DNA from: Longimicrobiales bacterium
Lineage (GTDB): Bacteria; Gemmatimonadota; Gemmatimonadetes; Longimicrobiales; Gaopeijiaceae
Length of the DNA stretch: 64,000 bases
Reading direction: 5' to 3'
Assembly (NCBI GenBank): GCA_951828585.1
Contig: OX639991.1
Span: 1,334,576-1,398,575 of the forward strand
Under the pieces are notes generated by a model. That model was not told the DNA's origin, searched no databases, and saw only the letters and a program-made list of their open reading frames with translations. This document shows positions 33,723-41,127 of the stretch, in pieces. Made by a program: the position numbers and the translations under genes. Within the stretch, counting starts at the first letter, position 1. Each line of letters begins with the position of its first letter.

Positions 33723-34411
33723 TCGCAGGTAGGGCCAATCACGGCAAGAAATCACGTAAGTTCAATAGGGACTGCATGATCTGCGCTTCTTGCCGTTAGA
33801 CTGTGTCCGGTTCCATCGTGTCACGATAGCGGGAAAGACGCAGTCGATTGGCGGGGATCCAAAGTTCCCGATGCCGAGCGTCCATTCGATGTCCCCAGGG
33901 TAGGTAGCGGCGTACCAAGGATCGGTCAACGGTGCAGGTATCTATGCCTCCCGATCCGCGCGACACGCGGTCGCCGCTTCCTGCGGAAACGCCAACACTC
34001 CCCCCCTTGGGGCTGGCAAATCATGAAGCACGGCTTACCGGCGAGTCGAACTCCGCCCCCTTCTTCCCCCGGGTTCCTGCGTTCGTATGGAATACCCGGC
34101 CAAGGGAGTTTGCTTCCTTTCGCGAGTGCGCATCGAGCCCCCCGTCGTTTTCGCCCCCCAAGTGCGGTCGTGAGTCGGAGTAGCTCGGCACAGCCAGCGC
34201 GAGGGCGGTCGATTGCTGATACCATGGAGAGAACTATGGACACACTTCGGGTTCCGTCGGCTTCACCATGTTCGCCGCATTGACCGTGGCGAGAAGGCGG
34301 CACGCGAGTTCCTGAACGACGCCGTCTCCGTGGTCCCCGCCCCACGCCCACTGCGTACCGACGCTGGCGAGGGGCCGGAAACAAAATTGCCGGGAGAGAG
34401 AGTTGACTTGA
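33723..34411. other. Region without recognisable genes
   Basis: About 690 bp. Several overlapping frames are open in both strands, but none has a start, composition or motifs that I can support. Codon-position bias is weaker than in neighbouring genes. It lies between a repeat copy and an insertion-sequence remnant, and is probably degraded mobile or accessory DNA. Confidence 0.4.
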
Positions 34412-35465
34412 CCCTGCATTATTCATGAACTTACTCATGGAAAGCAATATGGGGGGTTGACGGGGCTTGGGCAAGACGGGAGGTCCGCCGAACGGGGTTT
34501 TGGGGGCGGTGCGAGCGGGGGCCGGGGTCGGAACACGCAGTTCACCCGGCGCAGATGGGCGATTTTCGGCACGAGGAGACACCTCTGTGCCGTGCAGGCC
34601 GCCGGGGCCGGGAAAGGGTTCGGCGTCTGGCAGCACCCGTGCTATCCGGAGGGCCCGTGCAGGGTCGCGAGCCCGCGGGCGAGCATGCGCCAGGGCGCCG
34701 AGGCGCCTCCTGTGGTCATCGTGATCCGGCGGCCCGATGCGGTGAAGCGCGCCGGGGTGCGAAGCACGCGTTCAGCGAGGCGCCGCAGGCTCCAGCCGGT
34801 GCCGGTCGCGCGCTCCAGCAGGGCGCGCTGAACGTGCATGATCTGGTAGCCGAAGCCTGCGAGCAGCAGGCGCACCTGGTTGCACGCGAAGGGGTCCACA
34901 CCCTTCTCGCGGTTCCTGATCTCCCTGCCCCGGTAGTGCTCTTGCGGCGCGACGTGGACGACAAGGCCGGGGAGACGACGCTCATCAGCTCGCCCAGGTG
35001 GCCCTCCGCCTTGCCCGTCCTTGCCCAGCGGAGCCGTGCCCGCCCGGTCGCCGGTGGCCAGCCGCAGCGCCGGATCGTCGCGCAGCTCCGTCGCGTCGCT
35101 ATGGTCCCGGCGGCCCTGCCCCGCCAGCAGCAGAAGCGTCCGCGCCAGCCGCCTCTGAGAATGCCGGATCCGGCACCCGTCCCGCTTGTCCGGCAGCCCT
35201 TCCGCCAGAAACCGCGCCACCCCGCTGCGCCGCAGCAGCTCGCGCCCCGTCAAAGCCCCCGAATCCCCCGTGATCCGGTCCCGGCCGGACCCGATCCTGA
35301 TCGACACCCGATCCTGATCGACCTGTTGAAGCTGAACGGCGCATCCACTATCTTCACCCCCGACGTGATGGCTGGCAGGTGCTCGCGATCTTTCTAACAC
35401 TCTGAATCTAAGGCACTTGCCGCCTCACGTCGCCTCGCCTCCCGGCCATTCGTGAATAAGGGGGG
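34412..35465 (-). mobile_element. IS1380-like insertion sequence with deleted transposase core
   Basis: About 1,054 bp with imperfect inverted ends: TTATTCATGAA at 34419-34429 and TTCGTGAATAA at 35449-35459, bordered by CCC/GGG runs. TTGA flanks it on both sides (34408-34411 and 35466-35469), the 4-bp duplication expected of IS1380. The minus-strand frame 34642-35400 carries the transposase N-terminus (LLRRSGVARFLAEGLP, TELRDDPALRLATGDRAG) joined to its C-terminus (FACNQVRLLLAGFGYQIM, TGTGWSLRRLAERVLRTP). The roughly 250-residue DDE core between them is gone. It could move only with help from an intact relative. Confidence 0.75.
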
Positions 35466-35494
35466 TTGACATGAGCCCACCCTGGTGGTAGCGT
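35466..35494 (+). promoter_or_regulatory. Candidate promoter at the IS boundary
   Basis: TTGACA (35466-35471), a perfect -35 hexamer, is followed after 17 bases by TAGCGT (35489-35494), a weak -10. It begins in the TTGA flank of the IS1380-like element and points at the secreted-protein gene at 35544. The pairing is inferred from spacing only. Confidence 0.4.
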
Positions 35495-35543
35495 CGTGAG
35501 TTGACCCTCTCACCCCCAACCCCCTGATTCAGGAGGGGTCGTC

Positions 35544-36053
35544 GTGCGCTATTCGAAGATTGTTTTGTCCCCGGTTTTCCTCATCGCTGCCTTGGCAGGT
35601 GTCGGAGAGCACGGTAGCGATCCCAACGTTACGAATCCGACTCGGGCGTGGATTGCGTCCGTGCTCTCTTACGATACCTCTCGCTGCATCAAGGCATGCA
35701 ACGAATGTCCGCCGCCGGGTTGGGAACACGAAATCACGCTGGCACCGGGCGGTGGCGACCATTCTGGACGGACACACCCATGCGAGGACTTTCATTCAGG
35801 ATGCAACTCGAAATACCATGAGTGCGGCGTGAAGATGGCCAGGAGCGACCGGGACACCCTGATCCGCCTCATCAGGATGATGCCTGCGGACGAGCTAGTG
35901 GCGATCGACACCGCCGAGCCCAACCTCTTGGTCAACTGGAAGCGTCGGGCAGTTCAGATCCTCGGTTGTAGCGGCACGGTTGTGGCGTCGCTGGGATGGA
36001 CGCCGACTCAGAGTGTAGGATTTGATGCTCTGGGTTATGTGGCACCGAACTAG
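35544..36053 (+). CDS. Small secreted Cys-rich protein, unknown family
   Basis: 169 residues. A short signal-like hydrophobic segment (IVLSPVFLIAALAGVG) is followed by a segment with seven Cys in about 50 residues (RCIKACNECPPPG, HPCEDFHSGCNSKYHEC) and several His. This could bind metal or be disulfide-linked. The C-terminal half is helical. The GTG start is well supported by AGGAGG 7 bases upstream. It is followed 8 bases later by a propeller protein, so the two are probably one transcript. I recognise no family. Confidence 0.65.
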   Translation: MRYSKIVLSPVFLIAALAGVGEHGSDPNVTNPTRAWIASVLSYDTSRCIKACNECPPPGWEHEITLAPGGGDHSGRTHPCEDFHSGCNSKYHECGVKMARSDRDTLIRLIRMMPADELVAIDTAEPNLLVNWKRRAVQILGCSGTVVASLGWTPTQSVGFDALGYVAPN

Positions 36054-36061
36054 ACAACTGA

Positions 36062-37219
36062 ATGCCGTCGCTTGTGGCCTACTGGCAGAGGTCTGTGCCA
36101 CGAATCGCCCTACTCCTGCTCAGCCCTTCCATCGGTATCGTCTTGCCGACCAAAGAGGCTCAGGAGGTCATCGACCTTTCTGATTTCGACCTGTGTGCCG
36201 ACTGTCGCCTTCCCTTGCAACGTATCGTTAGCCTCGGCACGGCCACGGGTCGCGGCATGATCGAGGAGGAGTGGACCCGGGTCATTTGGGACGCCGAGAT
36301 GGGGTATCTGACATTTGCCGGTGCCACGATCAAGCGGTTTGATGAACACGGTGAGTTCTTCGGCCAGATCGGTCGGACGGGGGAGGGTCCGGGGGAATTC
36401 CGAGCGATTACCGATGTCCAGATCGTGCAGGGTGCCATCGTAGCGCTGGACTACCGCAATCGCTCGTGGTCAGTCTTTGACAGGGACGGTAGCTTCTTGC
36501 GGCTGCACCGATACTCTGGTGCCTTGGGACGCGGACGCTTCCATGTGGCGGGCCAGGACACCGTCGTGGTTGCGGGAATGGATACGAGTTCCCCTGATGT
36601 CGTTGGGTATCCGCTTCACCTCACCACGCTGGCTTCTGCCTCGCCGATCATGCATTTCGGTGCGGAGTCGCCCGAATATATTCCGGACGAACCCTACGCG
36701 AGATCCATCGTGCTTGGCACAATGAGCCGCTCTGGTACAGTATGGTGGGGCAAACCTGCGCGACCGCACTGGGAAGAATGGTCGCTTGACGGTGACCACC
36801 TCCGGACGGTGGTTGGAGACCTGCCATGGTTCCCTGACGAGCTGCCAGGGCAGCTGGAAGGCCCACGGCCCATGTCACGAATGGGCTACTTCGGCGTTGA
36901 CGCGCAGGAGCGGCTCTGGATAGTCACGGAGGTTGCAGACCCGGGATGGGAGGAGATCGAGTTTGCGCGGACGGATGAGGGCTGGGTTCCAGTGGACGAT
37001 ATCACACCTAGTGAGTTGCGTGACGCCCGGCTCGACGTGTTCGACCTGAAGGCCCGCCGCCATTTGGGTCATTTTCGGTGGGACGGCGTATTTCCGGCAC
37101 TTACGATCATGGCGGGCGACATGGCCGTCAGTTCTGTGGAGTACGATGCCGACTATACGCCGCGCTTGGTAATCGACCGTTTGCCACGAGACTTTCCCGA
37201 ACGCAAGGACTCGCCATGA
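36062..37219 (+). CDS. Six-bladed beta-propeller protein, secreted
   Basis: 385 residues. An N-terminal hydrophobic segment (RIALLLLSPSIGIVL) precedes DFDLCADCRLPLQRI, and then propeller blades: IKRFDEHGEFFGQIGRTG, GEGPGEFRAITDVQ and WSVFDRDGSFLRLHRY. The blade motif matches the propeller at 31788, though overall identity looks low. Function is unknown. The close spacing to the Cys-rich secreted protein suggests joint expression and perhaps a complex. G+C at third positions is somewhat lower than in the housekeeping genes, consistent with an accessory locus. Confidence 0.75.
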   Translation: MPSLVAYWQRSVPRIALLLLSPSIGIVLPTKEAQEVIDLSDFDLCADCRLPLQRIVSLGTATGRGMIEEEWTRVIWDAEMGYLTFAGATIKRFDEHGEFFGQIGRTGEGPGEFRAITDVQIVQGAIVALDYRNRSWSVFDRDGSFLRLHRYSGALGRGRFHVAGQDTVVVAGMDTSSPDVVGYPLHLTTLASASPIMHFGAESPEYIPDEPYARSIVLGTMSRSGTVWWGKPARPHWEEWSLDGDHLRTVVGDLPWFPDELPGQLEGPRPMSRMGYFGVDAQERLWIVTEVADPGWEEIEFARTDEGWVPVDDITPSELRDARLDVFDLKARRHLGHFRWDGVFPALTIMAGDMAVSSVEYDADYTPRLVIDRLPRDFPERKDSP

Positions 37220-38394
37220 GTGAGTTGGGATTGGAGGGCATTGCGGGTCAGCGAAGACGAATCAGAGGTTTCCCGGCGTGGCCGAAGCGGCGGACGCCCG
37301 ACACCCGGTTGGTGCGGATGGTGTAGTGGCTGAAGGCGGCCTCGTCCCGAGGTTCGGATCCCCGTTACGGCGGCGCCCGCCGCTTCCACTTACGACCGCA
37401 CTGGAGCGTGAAATCGACACGAGGCGTCGTTTCACACTTTGGCCTTCGGGCGATGCACACTGGCAATCCTGGCTTATCCGCCAGCGCAGCAACATCTTGT
37501 GGCCTCCAACGCCCGGTAGCCGTGGCACACGAGCGGCCCGGTGTGTGGCGGGAGCGACCCCCCTCGCCGAGGGCTCGGTGCGGCATAGCGCCGAGTGTGT
37601 TTTCACACGCTCGTCCCTTCCCGACCAAGGGTCGCTCCCGAACCAAATATCCCTGCGGGAAGGCCATCCGAAACGCCGCCGTATGACGGCGACGGATCAA
37701 CCGATCCTCCTCCGACTGGCGCCGTTGCCCAAGCGGCGCGGGCCGGTTCGCCTGCCCGCGCGCGAAGCCGGAGTCGCTGGCCCCGGCCACCCGCAGCGAC
37801 GTTGGCCCCGACACCGCGATCAAGCGTCTGCCACTACGCAGCGCCCTCCGGCTGGGTTTCGCCGCCGGTCCATGGAGACCGCCGCCACTTCGAGGTGACA
37901 CGCCACCTGAACGCCGTCCCGTTCCTTGGCGGAACCGTCGGGCATCGGGGTGAGGCCGACAGCGATACCTTGGTCGAGGTAACCCCGCCACCAAGTCGGG
38001 ATGCAGCCGCTTCGAGCGCGCGCTGGCCTTCCTGCAAAGGACTGATGGACTCGGAGCGACCCCCGGGGAGGTTGGGATGGCGTGCACATCCCAAACCTCC
38101 CTGATGCCACACCGGGCATCGAAAAAGGGGGGTCGCTCCGGTCACGGCCTCCGGTTCCGGCGCGGCATAGCCGCCCCGGAGGCCGTGGTGCAACCACAAT
38201 CCGGACAACGACATACGCAGTCGCCGACCTGCACGTCCGATCCGGGGTTTCGCGCACATCGGGGTCTGTTTCACATGTGCGGCCCTCGCACGGCGCCGGA
38301 CGCGTCCCGATTCCGAACAACCGTCTCTCAAATTGCGTCGTACGCGCCACGCCGTTCGCTCCGGGACGAACCGGACCTGGACGACCGGCCACTG
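37220..38394. other. Decayed accessory DNA without intact genes
   Basis: About 1.2 kb after the propeller gene. All six frames have long open stretches with arginine- and proline-rich, non-protein-like content and no supported starts. The only recognisable piece is a possible prohead-protease fragment on the minus strand (37820-38008). The region leads into the first, broken copy of the recombinase module. Confidence 0.5.
37820..38008 (-). pseudogene. Possible fragment of an HK97-type prohead protease
   Basis: The last ~60 codons of a minus-strand frame read WWRGYLDQGIAVGLTPMPDG, then RDGVQVACHLEVAAVSMDR and NPAG. This resembles the conserved end of HK97 prohead proteases (strand, 'G(I/V)SVGF', 'L.EVSLVP..ANP'). 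The catalytic N-terminal part is absent. Short and diverged; it could be chance. Confidence 0.3.
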
Positions 38395-38560
38395 GTCGAA
38401 CAACCCTTCGCGGGCGAACTTTCCTTCGCGCAGATCGTGCAGTCCATCAACCAGAAATCGAATGATGGCGCGTACCGAGAAAACGTCGGCGCTTCCTACG
38501 GCGCGAGCGAATGGGGGGCCGGAACCGAGTGAGAAGTGTGATTCCTTGATCGGCAAACCG
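38395..38560 (+). pseudogene. Decayed duplicate of the recombinase 5' module
   Basis: Matches the sequence before and at the start of the recombinase at 39735-39900. The shared block reads FAGEL, FAQIVQSI, then ATGATGGCNCG at the start codon, then SYGA(S/G)EWG. After the start the frame is broken within 20 codons; short matches continue (LERKTAAGFTRPPGQRN against LEWRENGRRLTRSLGHREW). The rest of the gene is missing. This indicates a second, older integration or a duplication of the module. Confidence 0.6.
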
Positions 38561-38638
38561 GCATTGGAGCGAAAAACGGCGGCAGGCTTCACCCGGCCTC
38601 CGGGACAGCGGAACTGCGGATCCGAGTTCCGTGACGGC

Positions 38639-39076
38639 TCATCGGACTTGTACTTCCCCACTCCTGCCGGCACAACGGTCCAGGAGTTGCTCGGCGTTCG
38701 CCAAGCCCTCGCCGCTCGGGCCCTCGTCGCGCGGGCCGTCGTCATGCTCGACGACGCGGGACGCCGTGACGTTCAACTGGGGCTTCGACCCCTCGGAAGC
38801 AGTCTCGCTCACCATAAGGATGTCTGTGCTTCGATGGGCGCAGAAAAGCCCACACCGCCGATGACGCTCGCCTCTAACAAAGCCTGTCGCGCGGTCCCCG
38901 TCCGTGATCGTATACCTCAGCTCAACAAGCGTCGCGCTAGCGCAATCGAGCCCTCCCGCCTGAACGCCAACTGGCCGATTCAGCATCCGCGGTGCACCAA
39001 CGCACCCAGCTAACGCCACCACGCCTGCCGCCACTATCATCGGCCGCGTCAACGCGGCGGCGGTCTTTTTCGTCAT
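38639..39076 (-). CDS. Small predicted lipoprotein, unknown function
   Basis: About 145 residues. MTKKTAAALTRPMIVAAGVV is a clear lipoprotein signal ending in the lipobox LAGC, so it should be lipid-anchored. The mature part contains VELRYTITDGDRATGF and RSTDILMVSETA. GGAGAGG lies 7 bases upstream of the ATG at 39076; an in-frame ATG 6 bases earlier is too close to it. It sits alone on the minus strand between two mobile-element remnants, so it may be cargo. The C-terminus is Glu/Gly-rich. Confidence 0.6.
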   Translation of the reverse strand: MTKKTAAALTRPMIVAAGVVALAGCVGAPRMLNRPVGVQAGGLDCASATLVELRYTITDGDRATGFVRGERHRRCGLFCAHRSTDILMVSETASEGSKPQLNVTASRVVEHDDGPRDEGPSGEGLANAEQLLDRCAGRSGEVQVR

Positions 39077-39339
39077 TTCCATTTCCTCTCCTACCAAGTT
39101 GTGGCTGGGAAACTGAAGGATTCCGGCACGGATGCCGCCTTGCTCGCGCAGCGCCTCGATGCTCGTCACGCAACGCTCGATTTCGCTGTGGGATCTCCAT
39201 GCGCTCTATACCATCGGGGTCACTGTTGAGTTCCGCGAGTTCGTTGCCCGGCGATTCTAACCCCGGACGATGACGGAGGTGAGGGACCGGGGGTTGCCGA
39301 GCTGCGTGAGCGAGCCCGACCGGGGACGGCGCAACTGGA
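39077..39339. other. Intergenic region, nothing assigned
   Basis: About 260 bp between the lipoprotein start and the transposase remnant. It should hold the promoter of the lipoprotein gene, but I see no clear boxes. Confidence 0.35.
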
Positions 39340-39600
39340 AGCGGAACCGGGACGCCCATACTTCGCGCACATGCTGGAGACGGGAGGACTCCGCCGCGGT
39401 TCAAGTTCGCGGCCGGGAGGAGATCCGAAGACGGATCCAGATTCACGCCGCCGCCTTCAACCTCGGGCTTCTGATGCGCAGCCTATACGGGATCGGCACC
39501 CCGCGCGGCCTCCAAGGCTTCGCCGGGGCACCCTCAGCCCTCGCTCGGCACCTCGGCTCCGCCATCGGGCACCTCCTCGGCCTCGTTCGCCGCCGTCTCG
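39340..39600 (+). pseudogene. 3' remnant of an IS1182/IS5-type transposase
   Basis: Reads GRPYFAHMLETGGLRR in one frame and, after a shift near 39400, VRGREEIRRRIQIHAAAFNL then GLLMRSLYGIGTPRGLQG in another. This is the conserved C-terminal block of IS1182-like transposases (R(G)xENIxKR, HxxxFNLxLxMR, GxGTPR). Everything upstream of the last ~90 residues is missing. Confidence 0.7.
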
Positions 39601-39790
39601 GTCCTCTCGACGCGATTCTTCGGCTCTGCAACCCCCAAGACCCGCGGCGGCCACCTCTCCAGCCCGGCCCTTCAGCTACCCCGTTGGATGACCTGCCACA
39701 TGGACGACCTGCCACAGTCTGGCCAAACACCCCATCGCAGGCGAACTTTGGTTCGCGCAGATCGTGCAGTCCATCGTCGAAAGGAATCGA

Positions 39791-40954
39791 ATGATGGCAC
39801 GCACGAAACGAAGTCGGCGCTCGTACGGCGCCGGCGAATGGGGCCGGAACCGGGTGAGGGTGTTCCCCGACTCGAAAACCGGCCTGTATTAGTTGGAGTG
39901 GCGCGAGAACGGTCGCAGGCTCACTCGGTCGCTGGGACACCGCGAATGGGTGAAGGCGAAAAAGCAGGCAGACGAGTTAGCCGCCGGTTTCGTTGGCCCG
40001 GAGATCGGGGGCAAGGCGGAAGCCGAGCCGGAGCCGCTCACGCTGGGACGGCTTCTTGACATTTACGGTGCGGAAGTGACGCCCACCAAGGGCGCACATA
40101 CGCGGGGGCACGACCGGGCTGCCACGCACATGTTCCTCCGCTTCTTCGGACGGAACCGCGACCCGGCCACCCTGTCCCAAAGGGATTGGGACCGCTTCAT
40201 TCGCGAACGCCGGGCGGGCAGGATCGGACCGAGCGGAAGGCCCGTGTCCGACCGGACGGTCGAATACGACCTCAAGTTCCTGATCGCGGTTCTGAATTGG
40301 GCCGCGAGGTCGAGGGACGAGCGGGGCAGGTTGCTGCTGGATCGGAATCCGCTCCAGGGCCTCAGGAAGCCCTCGGAGAAGAACCCGACCCGGGTGGTGC
40401 TCGGCGAGGACGAGTACCGGGCGCTTCTGAAGGTGGCACGCGAGGTGGACTGGCGGTTCCACCTCGCGCTCGTGCTCGCGCACGACACCGGACACCGGAT
40501 CGGAGCCATACGCCAGCTTCGGTGGGGCGACATCGACTTCGAGGGCGGGACGATCCTCTGGCGTGCCGAGCACGACAAGTCGGGCCACGAACACGTCACG
40601 CCCGTCACCGCCGAAGCGCTCTCCGCGCTGAAGGAGGCGCGCAGGAGTCAACTCGGAGCAGGGGAAGCGCCGGTGCTGCCCGCGCCCAGGAATCCGTTGG
40701 CATGCACGGGTGCCGCACGGTTGCACGCTTGGTGGAGCAAGGCCCAGATTCTTGTGGGGCTGGACCCGCTGCCCGGTAGGGGCTGGCACTCGCTGAGGCG
40801 GAAGTTCGCCAGCGACCTGATGGATCAGCCGCTCAAAGTGCTTTGCGCATTGGGAGGCTGGAAGACCGCCAAGACGGTGCTCGAATGCTACCAGCGACCG
40901 GATGCAGGACAGCTTCGGAAGGCACTGGAAGCTCGGCGGCGGTCTCGCGGCTGA
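39791..40954 (+). pseudogene. Tyrosine-type site-specific recombinase with an in-frame amber codon
   Basis: From the ATG pair at 39791/39794 the frame reads MARTKRSRRSYGAGEWGRN to GLY, hits TAG at 39890-39892, and continues LEWRENGRRLTRSLGHREW in the same frame to 40954. The catalytic domain is intact: DTGHRIGAIRQLRWGDID (Arg region), HVTPVTAEAL, WHSLRRKFASDL (H-x-x-R) and the late YQRPD tyrosine. Relatives usually have a tyrosine at the amber position, so TAC to TAG is likely. Restart at TTG 39893 or GTG 39899 could give a protein lacking only the first ~35 residues, so function is not excluded. It closes the accessory region. Confidence 0.75.
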
Positions 40955-41127
40955 GGCCGCGAATCGGCGGGAGTCAAACGGCGGGAATCGGGCCTGTCAA
41001 GCTCCCAAGTTCAATACCCGCAACGGATTGTGAGCATGCGACCACCTGCCGGGCTGGCACGTTACCTTCCCGGTGCCGGTTCGTGCGAGGGCGGCCCGGC
41101 CGACCCAACGACCGGGGACGAGGACCC
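40955..41127. other. Intergenic region downstream of the recombinase
   Basis: 173 bp. I looked here for an attachment site but found no tRNA and no convincing direct repeat of a sequence at the other side of the accessory region. GAGG lies 5 bases before the next start. Confidence 0.4.

Noticed and set aside
33926-34636. 236-codon minus-strand frame
   Set aside because: Crosses the border of the IS1380-like element, has a composition unlike real proteins here, and has no supported start.
40980-41035. AGTTCAATACCCGC-like segment considered as a tRNA T-arm and attachment site
   Set aside because: No acceptor, anticodon or D-arm can be folded around it, and no duplicate was found at the other edge of the accessory region.
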